Source of the DNA: Atrina japonica
Lineage: Eukaryota; Mollusca; Bivalvia; Pterioida; Pinnidae
Assembly (NCBI GenBank): GCA_030159075.1
Contig: BROG01000265.1
Location: forward strand, 771,501-835,500
DNA length: 64,000 nucleotides
Direction: 5' to 3'
Part shown: one piece after another, positions 45,245-55,879 of the stretch
How the letters are laid out: each line of letters opens with the position of its first letter
Numbering within the stretch: the stretch's first letter is position 1
Program-made: the position numbers and the translations under genes
The notes under the pieces: generated by a model
The model's database searches: none
What the model saw: the letters and a program-made list of their open reading frames with translations, nothing else
Told to the model about the DNA's origin: nothing

Positions 45245-45445
45245 TTTATCAGTATGTTCTATTTATAACCATGGCGGCCATGTTCGATGATCGACAAGGA
45301 TACCGGATACAGTTTTGTTTTAGACACCCCGAGGATGTGTGTAGCCAAGTTTGGTTCCATAGGGCCTGGTGGTTTCAGAGGAGAGTTTTAAAAAGTTTAC
45401 GCCGGACGGACGCCGAGTGATGGCAATAGCTCACCTGACCTGAAA
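45245..45445 (+). repeat. 3' end of the GAGCTATTG terminal-repeat family
   Basis: AAAAGTTTACGCCGGACGGA followed by CGCCGAGTGATGGCAATAGC and TCACCTGACC is the inverse of the start seen at 34608. This is the best preserved right end in the window. Confidence 0.65.
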
Positions 45446-46300
45446 AAAAAAGTTTTACCCTAAAGATCATTCAAACCATTGTTATCAGTTCGTGTCTGTC
45501 GTTGTCTGTTTGACATTCTCAAAACATTATGAAAAACTTAAACCCGTCGATTTACGCTCAATTTTGATGCCGATATTGTTTTACCTGACAGTGTACCTTT
45601 TACCCTTGCGTTGCAATATTGTAACGCAACAACAAAGTAAATAGGCCTATATTATTTTATGAAAATATCTGTTTTACAGTTTCTGTTCTCTTTTTTCAAT
45701 TGAAAACAAGAAATATTTAAAAGAATATTATGAGACCTCAATCATTGGTATCTGCATTAGGGTCTATGAAGTAAAAATGAATGCTTAAGTAAACTTGAAA
45801 CACAGAGGATCATCATAATAAAATGAGACTTCAAAACGCAAAAGAATAATGAGTCCATGAGAGGTTTTAGTGGTTTCAAATCCAACAGTTTTTTTTTCTT
45901 TAGTCCAATATTTCAATTTGATAGTAAAAAGTAAAAAGATATAGCACGCATAATAAAATGGTTATATGATACCTACTATATATTAATGCTGTGAATTTCT
46001 GCTCTCTTTTATCTGCCTCACTCAACGACATCCGTGTTTATAGTTGATATTTAATTATATTTAATGCATCTCTTTCCTTATTACTCGGGTGGATTAATTT
46101 TTTCCACAGATTCTGTTGAAAATAATAATTCTAGGAAATCCATGAAAAATAAATTCCAAATGAAGAGATGTAAATATAAAATGCAATAATTTCCCTGCTT
46201 CTGGTTTCCCCTCCCTTAATTATTTCCTAGACTTCGATACCCAGCATATATTGGATACAGGGCAAAGAAAAACCCCAAATCCTTTCTTAGCCTTGAGACG
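45446..46300. other. No recognisable feature
   Basis: AT-rich sequence with no domain-bearing frame that I can identify. Confidence 0.4.
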
Positions 46301-46308
46301 TCAGAACA

Positions 46309-46338
46309 GGGGGGTGGGGGGGATCAGCTCCCCCCTTT
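46309..46338. other. G-run / C-run pair able to form a hairpin or G-quadruplex
   Basis: AGGGGGGTGGGGGGGATC is followed directly by AGCTCCCCCC, so one strand has two long G-runs and a complementary C-run. Unusual in this AT-rich context. Confidence 0.6.
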
Positions 46339-46439
46339 TTGCAAAGATAGACATGTGTTGAAAATTAGGGCTTAGTCCCTAGATGTTTCTGGCACAGAGA
46401 GAGAGTTGGTCAATTTCAAATGAACATGTTTTGTTGTTT

Positions 46440-46590
46440 GATTTGATGATTATTTGTTTTGCGTCCCGTTGAGAATCTTTCACTCATATTGGGAAGTCAA
46501 CATTGCGGTAGCGGGCTGCAAATTAAGACCTATGCTTAGCAGTTACGGCTTTTAGAAATGATGATTCTTTTAATTGCCAAAATAACCAAC
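46440..46590 (-). mobile_element. Partial type 1 SINE, minus strand
   Basis: TTGCGTCCCGTTGAGAATCT, TTCACTCATATTGGGAAGTC and the TTAAGACCTATGCTTAGCA phrase match the body in reverse. The tRNA-like head is missing. Confidence 0.6.
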
Positions 46591-46654
46591 ACCACAAACA
46601 ACGTATCGAAAACAAGGGGAAGACATACATCCTACAATTCAGACAATAACTGAA

Positions 46655-46935
46655 ATCATCAAAACAGAAGGCATATTACTGTACAGCGAAATTGCAGTTT
46701 TGATTGAACTTTTCCTTGTAATGCCGGCAACAAATGCTACCAGCAAAATAATGTTCAGCACACTACGCCGGATCAAATCGTATCTGCGATCAACTATGAC
46801 CCAGGTAAGACTTAACAACCTGATGATTCTTCACGTTTATACAGAAGAGGCGGAGAATCCGGATCTACGGGACGTGGCAAATGAATTTGTGAGTGAGAAT
46901 GAACACAGACTATTCGTCTTTGGAAAATTCTAATA
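46655..46935 (+). mobile_element. hAT transposase C-terminal (dimerisation) fragment
   Basis: An open frame reads IELFLVMPATNATSKIMFST, LRRIKSYLRSTMTQVRLNNL and VANEFVSENEHRLFVFGKF, ending in a stop at 46931-46933. This is the hAT C-terminal dimerisation region (PATNATSER-x-FS-x-LRRIK pattern; the usual SER is SKI here). The rest of the transposase is absent upstream, where a SINE fragment lies, so this is a truncated relic. Confidence 0.85.
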
Positions 46936-47004
46936 CAAGCACTGAAAAGTTGTGCCATTTTGATGAGCCAATAGTCAATTCCTGCACTAGATTTGCAGCT
47001 TACT

Positions 47005-47915
47005 CAAGTACAGTAGTCATCCTGATTACAAAAATAAGTACACTGAAGACGATATCATCAAAATACTGGGGTTTGTGGTACACAACATCTTCGTAGTTTT
47101 TGTGGGAAAAGTTTTCCAACAAATTGTCGGCAATTACAATGGGTACCAATTGTGGACCTCTCCTGACATTTTTTTTTTTGCATTCGTGTGAAACAGAATC
47201 TATACAGTCTCTCCTCTCCAAAGGAAACAAACAGTTAGCATCTATGTTCAATTTTACTTACAGATATATCGACGATGTTCTGTCCATAAATAATTCAAAA
47301 TTTCAGAACTATCTCGGTCAGATGTATCCTTTTGAGCTAGAAATGAAGGAGACGACAGAGAACGACACAGCTGCTTCTTACCTAGATTTACTCCTATCGA
47401 TTGAAAAGGACGGTCAACTTCACGCCCCCCTTAATGACAAACGTGACAATTTCAATTTCCATATCACGAACTTCCCGTTTCTAAGTTGTAATATTCCATA
47501 TTCTTCTGCCTATGGCGTTTTCAGGTCACAACTTATGTTATGCTAGTCATACTCTTCTTATGAATGTTTCATTTTTAAGAGCAAAACGACAACCCAATAA
47601 ACTGCTTACACAGAGTTGTGAGGTTGAACGCTTGAAATCGTCGTTCAAGAAGTTTTATGGTCGATACAGGGATCTTGTAGATAGTATTCTGGAGCGCTAT
47701 TACAGACAGTGACTACTTTTCACCAATTGCGCTTTTGGCCAAACTTGACCTTTTCACCGAATCTGATCCATTCATCGAACTAGATAGGTATCCATGGATC
47801 GTTTGCGACGGATGAGGCATGCCAGCAAATGACGCTGACTCCTTCCGATCACACGGTCCTATCCCATTTGGGATACGCTTTTATTCTTCATGTTGAGACC
47901 ATTTGCACATTTAAT
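47005..47915 (+). mobile_element. PLE subfamily 2 copy, RT core and 3' tail
   Basis: Pieces read DYKNKYTEDDIIKILGFVV and GKVFQQIVG. Then one open frame (47100-47543) carries MGTNCGPLL, FNFTYRYIDDVLSINNSKFQ (YIDD intact) and ASYLDLLLSIEKDGQL, ending YGVFRSQLMLC. After frame loss the KKFYGRYRDLVDS block follows (about 47640-47690). The tail 47720-47915 carries TTTGCGACGGATGAGGCATG and TTGAGACCATTTGCACATTT. The protein is clearly distinct from subfamily 1. It stops next to a satellite array. Confidence 0.85.
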
Positions 47916-47923
47916 TAATAATA

Positions 47924-48625
47924 AATAATTCCCCAAAATCTATGATTTTTAATTATATTTCACTGTTTGTACCCAAAACAACCATGTAAAACAATTCTTT
48001 AATGTTTTATTTAATATTGAATGACCCTATATCATGTACATATAGCCATGTGTCATTTGATGGGACATATATCAAAACAGATAATTTAAATAAATAATTC
48101 CCCCAAAATCTGTGATTTTCAATCATTTTTCACTGTTTTTACCACAAAATAGCCTTGTAAAACCATTCTTTTGGAACTTTTATTTTTTGGGATATTAAAT
48201 GACCCCTGCATATATCCATATGTGCCATTTGATGGGACATATATCAAAACATAATTTTAATCAATAATTCCCCCAAAATCTGTGATTTTCAATAATTTTT
48301 CACTGTTTTTACCCCAAAATAACCTTGTAAAACCATTCTTTTGGAACTTTTATTTTTTGAGATATTAAATGACCCTGCATATATCCATATGTGTCATTTG
48401 ATGGGACATTTATCAAAACAGATAATTTTAATAAATAATTCCCCAAAATCTGTGATTTTCAATCATTTTTTTCAGTTTTTACCCCAAAATAACCTTTAAA
48501 ACCATTTTTGGGGAACTTTTATTGTTTGTGAGATATAAAATGAACTTAGATAAATACATATGTGTCACTTGATTGAATGTATATCGGAACAGATAACTTT
48601 AATAAATAATTCACAAAATTAGATA
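47924..48625 (+). repeat. Satellite array, about 170-bp unit, four copies
   Basis: AATAATTCCCCCAAAATCT-type starts fall at 47924, 48093, 48263, 48434 and 48605 (spacing 169-171). Each unit includes TGATTTTCAATCATTTTTCA, CCATTCTTTTGGAACTTTTA, CATATGTGTCATTTGATGGG and ACATATATCAAAACA. Copies 2 and 3 are most alike. The array starts within a few bases of the PLE tail end. Confidence 0.92.
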
Positions 48626-49426
48626 ACTAACCCTAATTTATTATTATTTTATACATATTTTTATTTTATTACTGATATCGGAGACATATATCTCTGTACA
48701 AGGATTTATAATAAGAACCAGCGATATTTAAAACTTTAAATTATCTCCATCGTTTATCATAAATTAACTCTGATATTATATTACTTTTAATTTTTAATTT
48801 GCTTTGTTGTTTTTAATCTTGATATTCAATTGTCAATTATTTGTCGATATAATTATTGTATAACAGATTACATTGTGTAAGCAAGCCATGTAATAGATCG
48901 ATGCGTTTAATTTGGTTTATGTAAAGCCGAAATATATATATAAATTAGTGTGTTGTTAGTGTTTGCTGCGGAATATCCATATTGTTCAGTTGCGATAATG
49001 TATGCGATAATAAACTTCATATACTACTCAAAATATTTCTTATCTAAAATAGAATGATACATTTAAAAAACATGTATATAATACAAGTCTATCTTGTTTT
49101 TAAATCGTATTGGCTAAATTCTGATGATTAATGATCTAAATGGATTATTCACCATTATTTGAATTAATGACATTTATACATGTAATATAAACCCGGAGCC
49201 AATGGCGTGTTAGCAAAGTGGCATTACAGATTTAACTTGTTTTGCTTTAGCCAGTCAGCGAGAAGAATTATATCCTGATTGAAATTCCAACTTGAACTTA
49301 TCAGTCAGTGGGTATAATCAAAACACTTAGCTTGAAGTCGTTCCAGATTTCGTCTCAAAATCTAAATTGGTTTCCTGTTTTACATTTGGAAAGTTGACTT
49401 CACACGTGCATAAATAGTCTTTGAAA
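48626..49426. other. AT-rich DNA upstream of the GIMAP gene
   Basis: No coding frame recognised. The GIMAP promoter should lie toward the right end, but I cannot point to a convincing TATA element. Confidence 0.4.
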
Positions 49427-51347
49427 ATGTCATGGTTTAAAAAAGATTTTTTCAGAAGATCACAAGGTAAGATATTGTTTTTTTGTTTTTGGTTGTATAT
49501 TTTTTGTTGTAGTTTAACGTCCCAACTCAAGAATATTCCACTCATATGGAGACTCACCAATGTCGGTGACGGGCTTCAAAGTTTGGCCGATGCTTCTTAC
49601 GGTTAGTTAGCATTGTCGGATCTAATCAAATATGAAGTCATGGTAAATAAATTATACAAAACACTTAAATCAATAACGACATGATAAGAAATATTGTAAA
49701 TTTTTCATGACTGCCTGTCCTTTTAACAGGACGAAATAAGTTTTATTGACACACACACACACGTTAAAAAATTAAACGAGTCAAAATATATAATGGAGGT
49801 CGTGAAACTAAATGTATAGAAATAAACGATAAAATTTAAAGCATCAGGGTGGATTAACAGGAGTTCATTTCAGTGAAAGAACTTTTACTTGTTGATGCCT
49901 TTGGGGCGCAATGTCTGTAGTATGCGCTTCGAGGTTTTCTTTCTTTTTGTTTTTTTCCAAGTCCATTTAATGTTATGGTCAATAACCACAAATGCCATGT
50001 CATCCAATTTATGATAGGCAAGAGTGTCCCCGACGGGTTCCTGGAGAGATAAAATGAAATTTCTAATCTTGTTTTGACTACAACCTGGAATGTTGAACAA
50101 GCACTTCAACATCCCATACATGTCTATTTTTTAAGTAAAACGTTTAAGTAGGATGGGTATGTGCTTGATTTTATGCTATCAATGATTTCGAGTTCACTGT
50201 GATTGCATTACTAAAGGTATGAAAATTATCATTATAAATTAACAGAATAGTATTTGCTTTTCTGTTCGATAAAAGGAAGATCAAAATCTAAGTCAATCTA
50301 ATTATGTATAACTATTCAGGATAATATGAAAATTTTATACTTGACTGACGGGACTTCCATTTTATGATCTGAAGTACACAGGGTGTCACATATGTATTAT
50401 GAGTTTACATAAAGTTATATTTCTTTTTCTTTTCGTTTGCCTCTTTTTCACAATTTTATAGAATCTAAACAAAGTATTTGACAGCACTTTTAATAGTCAA
50501 AGCAATATATTCTACTAAATCAAAGAATATTTTTTTTCTAGTTGACCATCACGGAACTGAGTATGAATTACGAATTGTGTTAATTGGAAAGACGGGCACA
50601 GGGAAGAGTGCTACTGGCAACACTATTATTGGTCACGATTATTTTAGCTCAAGACTTTCGTCTGAATCTGTAACTAAGAAATGTGAATATAATAAAGCTA
50701 AACGCTTCGGAAGATATGTAGCAGTTGTTGATACCCCGGGATTATTTGATACAGGTATGTCAAATGAGGTTGTTGCCAAGGAAATTATGAAGTGCATCGG
50801 CATCACCTCACCCGGACCACACGCCATTGTCCTCGTTGTCCAGGTAGGGAGATTTACACAAGAAGACGAAGACACAGTCGAAGAATTTCATAAAATGTTT
50901 GGAGACGAAATGTACAATTACTTGATTGTCTTGTTTACACACGAAGATGAGTTAAGGAGAGAAAAAACTAACATACTCAGTCATATCCAAAATGCACCAG
51001 ATGGATTGAACTCCATATTAAGACACTGCAACAAAAGAATCATAGCATTCGATAATACCAACTCTAAAAATAAGCGGGATCGATATGCGAAAACATTGAT
51101 TGAAATGGTTGAAGATATTATTAGAAAAAACCTTGTAAACTGTTACACAAATAAGATGTACGAAGAGACGGAAAAACTTATGAAGAAACGAACTGAAGAA
51201 ATGGAACAAAGTCGTGAAGAGGTTCGGAAAGAGATCCAATCCGAAACAGCAAGCTTTCTGCCTGCGTTGTATAGTGGCTTAGCGAGCGTATCTAGTTATC
51301 TTGTATCTTATGGAATAAGTCGTCTTTTTTCAAAGGAAAATAGTTGA
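49427..51347 (+). CDS. AIG1/GIMAP-type GTPase, two exons
   Basis: A GTP-binding protein of the AIG1/GIMAP family, linked in animals to immune and survival responses and usually membrane-associated. Exon 1 is 49427-49466 (MSWFKKDFFRRSQ plus one base, donor GTAAGA). Exon 2 is 50542-51347 after a TTTTTTTCTAG acceptor. The phase-1 join restores a valine and gives 281 residues. Visible: P-loop GKTGTGKS (29-36), switch I Thr (58), DTPG (77-80), the GIMAP-type block around CIGITSPGPHAIVLVV (98-113), LFTHEDEL as G4 (144-151), FDN as G5 (183-185), a charged coiled-coil segment (about 204-247) and a hydrophobic C-terminal stretch (about 249-276) that could anchor it. The intron holds a SINE scrap. AATAAA signals follow at 51717 and about 51765. 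Reading from an ATG at 50478 is possible but would translate intron. Confidence 0.92.
49495..49610 (-). mobile_element. SINE body scrap in the GIMAP intron
   Basis: TTGTTGTAGTTTAACGTCCC, AACTCAAGAATATTCCACTC, ATATGGAGAC and CGGGCTTCAAAGTTTGGCCG match the type 1 body in reverse. The head is lost. Confidence 0.7.
49885..50040 (-). CDS. Candidate 3' terminal exon, unknown protein, antisense in the GIMAP intron
   Basis: After a good acceptor (TTTTATCTCTCCAG, reverse of 50041-50054) a 51-codon frame reads EPVGDTLAYHKLDDMAFVVI, DHNIKWTWKKTKRKKTSKRI, LQTLRPKGINK and a TAA. Composition is protein-like (mixed core, basic tail) in contrast with the AT-driven frames around it. No domain recognised and no upstream partner exon with matching phase was found, so it may be a relic. 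Confidence 0.35.
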   Translation of the reverse strand, partial: EPVGDTLAYHKLDDMAFVVIDHNIKWTWKKTKRKKTSKRILQTLRPKGINK

Positions 51348-51716
51348 ATTTTATTAATCATTATAGGACCAAAATCATTATGAAGTGATATTGTATATTG
51401 CTTTAGAAAATCGGCTTTACTTTTATGGATTAACATATTAGAAAGAGCACAAAGAGATCTATAACCCAGGGAGCAGGTTTTCAAGGTCTGGTGGGATAAG
51501 TGCTCATGCAATTTAGTCTGATTTTTTCTTCTTCAATTAATGCATTGTAAAGTGAAACTAAATAATGTTAGAAAAAAACAAAACATTCTGATGAATTTAG
51601 GACATTCGGAAAACTAGTGGAAGGTGTCAACATTGATAATGACTTGCAGTTCGTTTATAATGTTACCTCTACAATCAGCTGTTTGGTGTGTAATTACCGA
51701 GGACACATGGAATATG

Positions 51717-51770
51717 AATAAAAATGAATCAAAGGCAACCAATCCATAATCTTTGCATGTAAGAAATAAA
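51717..51770 (+). terminator. Candidate polyadenylation signals of the GIMAP gene
   Basis: AATAAA at 51717-51722 and again near 51765, about 370-420 bases after the stop codon. Confidence 0.4.
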
Positions 51771-51779
51771 ATGTTTAAT

Positions 51780-52120
51780 ATTTGTTCATAGTAATGAATT
51801 GTACTTTTAGTTTTTATCATTTTTTTTACTAAAATTGATTTCGGATGATTTGTTTTTTATAACTAAACATCTGTTGCGTTGGTAGATATGGTTGGGATAA
51901 TTAATTTCTTGTTTGTTTGGTTTAATGTATAGTAGCACTGCGGTGAAATTTGACACTTTTTGCAGTTATTGATTATGTATTTTGCGACAATTTATAGTTT
52001 TCGAGTGTAGACGTTTGGTATCGTTCATCACCTGAGAATGAAATTGTGAGAAGTTATACAATGTGAATTGAGATACCACAATGATAGAATATGAAATAAT
52101 GGTCTATCTATCTATAAAAA
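51780..52120. other. No recognisable feature
   Basis: AT-rich, no recognisable frame or repeat. Confidence 0.4.
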
Positions 52121-52121
52121 T

Positions 52122-52262
52122 TTCAGATACCAAAGTATAAATCAATAGAATGTCCAGGACATAGATACAAATCCGGTAAAAATGGACAAACACGGACCTC
52201 TGGAAACCAAGAGGTGGGATCAGGTGCCATGGTGGAGTAAGCATCCCCTGTCGACCGGTCAC
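52122..52262 (-). mobile_element. PLE subfamily 1, 3' tail only, well preserved
   Basis: CAGATACCAAAGTATAAATC, CCAGGACATAGATACAAATC, CTCTGGAAACCAAGAGGTGG and CATCCCCTGTCGACCGGTCA are nearly identical to 54800-54950. Cleanly 5' truncated at the end of the GACCGGTCAC phrase. Confidence 0.85.
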
Positions 52263-52914
52263 TATCTCTATCAGAACTTCAATGAGTCGAACTTTATTGA
52301 ATCGAATTTCTCAATGTCCCAAACTATTGACAAAGTCTGGAATATATTTTTTTTGATGACCTCCTTCCTCCCCTTCAGTCACTCTTCTCTTCCACTTTAT
52401 TCTCAACATTTCTTTATTCAAAATAACTCTAGTTAAATATTGTACATACATGTATATGTTACACAACGCATTTTTCTTGTGGAGGGTTGTTAAAGAAAAG
52501 TAGACCGTATCTAAAGAATGGAAAAGTAAATGAAAGAAAGAGAAAGTGAAAATTGAAACAAAAGAGAAGATACATGACATTATATCACAAAAATGGAAAG
52601 TATCCAATCAAGCAATGGTTTGACCTAAGAATTAGAAGATCATTTAATTATCATTTAAATTGATGAGATATGTGTTGTCCCACTTTTTATGGAATGTTTC
52701 TATATCATTATTCTGTTTACGAATGAATGTTTCTATATTTATGTAACCTCCTATATATTTGAAACTTAATAATTATAAAATGAATTCAATAAATCATTTT
52801 TCTCTGAAATAGTCTTTAGGATAACGAAAGTGTAAGAATACATGTTTTAGTGGAGTTTTCTTATGGAAAGTAATTAAGCTACTTTACAACGAATTCGTTA
52901 TAGTTATGTGTTAT

Positions 52915-53005
52915 AGAACGTCCACAAGAATTCGCTATATCGGAGTTTTTATTTATATATATATATATATAACGTCCACAAGAATTCGCTATATCAGAAT
53001 TTTAC
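52915..53005 (+). repeat. Short tandem duplication around an (AT)n run
   Basis: AACGTCCACAAGAATTCGCT plus ATATC occurs at about 52917 and 52971, separated by TTTATTTATATATATATATA-type sequence. Confidence 0.8.
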
Positions 53006-53067
53006 TCTCTCTCTGTCTATATATATACAGAAACCTCGCGGTTGTCGTGTAGTTTAGTTGCCAGTTT

Positions 53068-53545
53068 CCAGGAGAAGATGGAATATTACTAGTTAGAAAC
53101 AGGAAGTTCGTGATATGGAAATTGAAATCGTCGCGTTTGTCATAAAGGAGTGTGTGTGATGTTGACCGTCCTTTCTAATCGACAGGAGTAAATCTAGGTA
53201 AGAAGCAATTGATTGCTCTTTGTCGTCTCATTGATCTCTTGCTCAACAGGATATACCTTGCCGAGGTAATTCTGAAATTTTGAATTATTTAAAACAGCGT
53301 AATACGGACAGGTGATTTTTAAGGATCTCGTTCTTTAAAAGTGAGCTACTTGTGTATGTAGTATTACCAGAATTAGTATTATAATCTTCTAATAAACAAT
53401 TTTAGTAATGTCTTGTAAATTAAAACTATATTATCTGAGGCTTTTTCTGCTGATACCAGTACATTTTTGTCATGTAATCTATCCAGTTCAGTCACTACTT
53501 CTGGATCACTAAATACAGAGGGATAACGTATTTTCATAGTTCCTT
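53068..53545 (-). mobile_element. PLE fragment: N-terminal motif and RT block
   Basis: On the minus strand from 53545: RYPSVFSDPEVVTELDRLHD, KNVLVSAEKASDNIVLIYKT (PLE PADKASNN-type motif) and then the LTFKERDP region (53290-53345). After a gap comes ASYLDLLLSIRKDGQ and the degraded NDKRDDFNFHI block of subfamily 2 (53208-53068). The first catalytic RT part is missing. Confidence 0.7.
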
Positions 53546-53631
53546 TAATTTATCAAATACAAGATTTTATCAATAAAAAAATCTCGGGTACAAAAGTATA
53601 AATATTATAAACGTAATACCAAAGTTAAAAT

Positions 53632-53676
53632 GCTCAAGACGATATCGTTTCTGTCAATTAGACTTCATCAGTTGAG
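53632..53676 (-). ncRNA. Hammerhead ribozyme motif in pseudo-LTR 1
   Basis: On the minus strand: stem I CTCAA/TTGAG, core CTGATGA, stem II GTC-TAATT-GAC flanked by an A-A mismatch, GAAA, stem III ACG-ATAT-CGT, then cleavage triplet GTC. All invariant core positions are present. Confidence 0.78.
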
Positions 53677-53980
53677 TTCCAATTGTATTTTCCAAAGAGA
53701 AAGTGGTATCATACAAGGCCAAATAATGACTCTAAAAGTATAGCCGTAATCCGTCTAAGGGTAACCATTGTAAAAAAAAAAATGAATATCTTAGCTTTAG
53801 AAATGTTAAGAATTCCAATACCGTTATCAGTGCCAAATATTACTTTAGTATAAGATAAACAGCTGGTACCGAAATACCAGGTACTAGGTTTATGTATACC
53901 CTCGGGGACTCAAACGGTCCACCAGCAGTGACAACGACCTAGTGTTATAAATATTATGAACATAATACCAAAGTTATAAT

Positions 53981-54026
53981 GCTCAGGACGATATCGTTTC
54001 TATCAATTGGACTTCATCAGTTGAGC
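53981..54026 (-). ncRNA. Hammerhead ribozyme motif in pseudo-LTR 2
   Basis: Same architecture 349 bases from the first. Stem I is GCTCA/TGAGC, with the pair next to the core now A-C. Stem II is GTC/GAT (one G-U pair, loop CAATT), so the substitution relative to copy 1 keeps pairing. CTGATGA, GAAA and the GTC triplet are intact. Confidence 0.78.
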
Positions 54027-54217
54027 GCCAATTTAATATGTATGTGCATTTTCCAAAGAGAAAGTGGTATCATACAAGGCCAAACAATATCTCTAAAGGT
54101 AGAGCCGAAATCCGTCTAAAAGTAACAATTGTAAAAAAATGAATATCTTCATTTTAGAAATGTGTAGAATTTAAATAGCGTTATGAGTGCCAAATATTAC
54201 TTTAGTATAAGATAATA

Positions 54218-54600
54218 CCAGGGTAAATCTTTAGGGTGTCCAGGATATAGATACGAATCTGGTAAAAATGCACAAAAACAGACCTCTGGAAAATAAGAGG
54301 TGAGATCAGGTGCGATAGAGAGGTAAGCATCCCCTGTCGACCGGTCACACCGCCGTGAGTTCACAGTCAAGTTCAAATGAACCATCGTACACAAAGTGTC
54401 TGGTTCCACGTCTTCATGTTTGGCCCGTCGTCTGGCATGATCTTCGACAGAATTCATAACTAAAATGAAATTCTGACGTCAATTAAAGGAACGGGCTTTG
54501 CAGTATTTAGGACCTCTTTTGAAGTTTTCATTTTCAAGAATAGAAAAGTCGCTGTTGATGACATGCCCTATAGGATTATATTTGAAGGGAGATGATTAGT
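54218..54600 (-). mobile_element. PLE deletion derivative: N-terminal region fused to 3' tail
   Basis: On the minus strand, 54600-54385 encodes the YNPIGHVINSDFSILE, FKRGPKYCKARSFN and LVMNSVEDHARRRAKHEDVE region homologous to 11480-11670. It passes directly at about 54384 into the subfamily 1 tail (CDRSTGDAYLS, PEVCFCAFLPDSYLY) ending at 54218, where the pseudo-LTRs begin. All of the reverse transcriptase is deleted. Confidence 0.75.
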
Positions 54601-54799
54601 GACGTTAAGCTTTTTTATTCTTTTATTTCTATCAATCGATTCAACAAGTATATTTCTTACACTTGCGGTATTTACATGGTATATAAAGATTTTCTATAGC
54701 AATATATTTTAGCCTTTTTAATCAAACGTTTAGTATAAATAAATCGAGGTCTTATTTTTTATCAAAATGGCAGCTTGTACGCCCTTGAACTAAAATTAT

Positions 54800-55495
54800 A
54801 AAAAAAATCTCAGATGCTAAAGTAAAAATCAATAGAATGTCCAGGACATAGATACAAATCCGGTAAAAATGGACAAACACGTATACCTGGAAACCAAGAG
54901 GTGGGATCAGGTGCCATGGAGGAGTAAGCATCCCCTGTCGACCAGTCACACCCGCCGTGAGTCCAGAGTCAAGTCCAATGAAATACGTGAGGAGTGAATC
55001 CTCGTCACAATTTGTACAGACGTCTCTACAACCGCCTACCAAAAGGCAACTTAACATTCCACTTAGTGAAACCGAGTAATCGCAAACAAGTCTATTTTAC
55101 CGACCGTAAAATGTGCAGAATGTTTGATATCCCTGTGTCAATAATTTGTCATTGAGTAGTTTACCTCTGTATATGAAATCTGCATGTGTTGTACACGCCC
55201 TGACATATCGGTTTGTTAAATATAAACTCCATAATGTGGGTGACTGAGGGGTATTACTACTTAAATGTGGAAAATTTACGACGGGAAAGCCGAAATCGTT
55301 GCGTTTTGTCGTATAGCTTAGTTGCCAATTTCCCGTCTGTGTTTATATTAAGTAAAATGTCTTAAGTGTGAAGCGTGTGTGCTTGATTCTGTTGTATCTT
55401 TAATTTCTAGGTCGCTGGGATATATCGCTTTGACATATGTATGAAAATTGTCATTTTTATTGACAAAACGTCGTCGATATATCTAAATGAAATGA
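54800..55495 (-). mobile_element. PLE subfamily 1 3' third (copy L)
   Basis: Starting from the YIDD-coding end (GTCGTCGATATATCTAAATG, 55471-55490) it runs through the RT C-terminus, the GCVSLSEMLSCLLVGGC-like block and VTGRQGMLTPPWHLIPPLGF to the terminal block near 54810. Good reference copy for the 3' tail because it has few indels. Confidence 0.87.
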
Positions 55496-55879
55496 AAACC
55501 ATCATGTAATTGCTGATAGAAGTAATAGATATGCAGAAAGTCTGAAAACTGTATTCGAAATTTAACATGAAAGAACTGTTATTCTATTTTGAGTGTTGTT
55601 TACACTACCATATTAGTCAAGAAATTTAAGCTGTTGACCTAGAAATACCCAATCACGTTGCATGGATACTCGTAAACGTTTTAGAAAACCTCATCAAGTT
55701 TTATGCATGGTGTTAGAGAAGAACATATTGGCTTCTTGATTTATACAAATTAAATTTGATATATTTGATAAAATATATTTGAAATCGAATGACAGTTTTT
55801 GCTTTGATATGAGTGATGAAAATAACAACATTCTGTGTATTGTAACAAATTGTTAAATTACAAAATAAAACAAGAATTT

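Larger units (their letters stand above)
53597..54225 (-). repeat. Two head-to-tail PLE pseudo-LTRs, about 349-bp spacing
   Basis: Segments 53604-53866 and 53945-54218 align throughout (GACTTCATCAGTTGAG, AAAGAGAAAGTGGTATCATA, CAAGGCCAAA, GTGCCAAATATTACTTTAGT). The intervening 53867-53944 carries the CACTGCTGGTGG and CCTCGGGGACTC phrases also seen at 15.5 and 16.5 kb. Each unit has one hammerhead core. A PLE tail lies on one side and a PLE N-terminal frame on the other. Confidence 0.85.

Noticed and set aside
47000..47251. Minus-strand gene opposite the PLE at 47 kb
   Set aside because: Shadow frame of the PLE reverse transcriptase with no motif.
50478..50541. ATG at 50478 as the GIMAP start
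   Set aside because: The 21 codons before the VDHH stretch cover a T-rich acceptor tract; the 49427 exon joins in phase and gives a better N-terminus.
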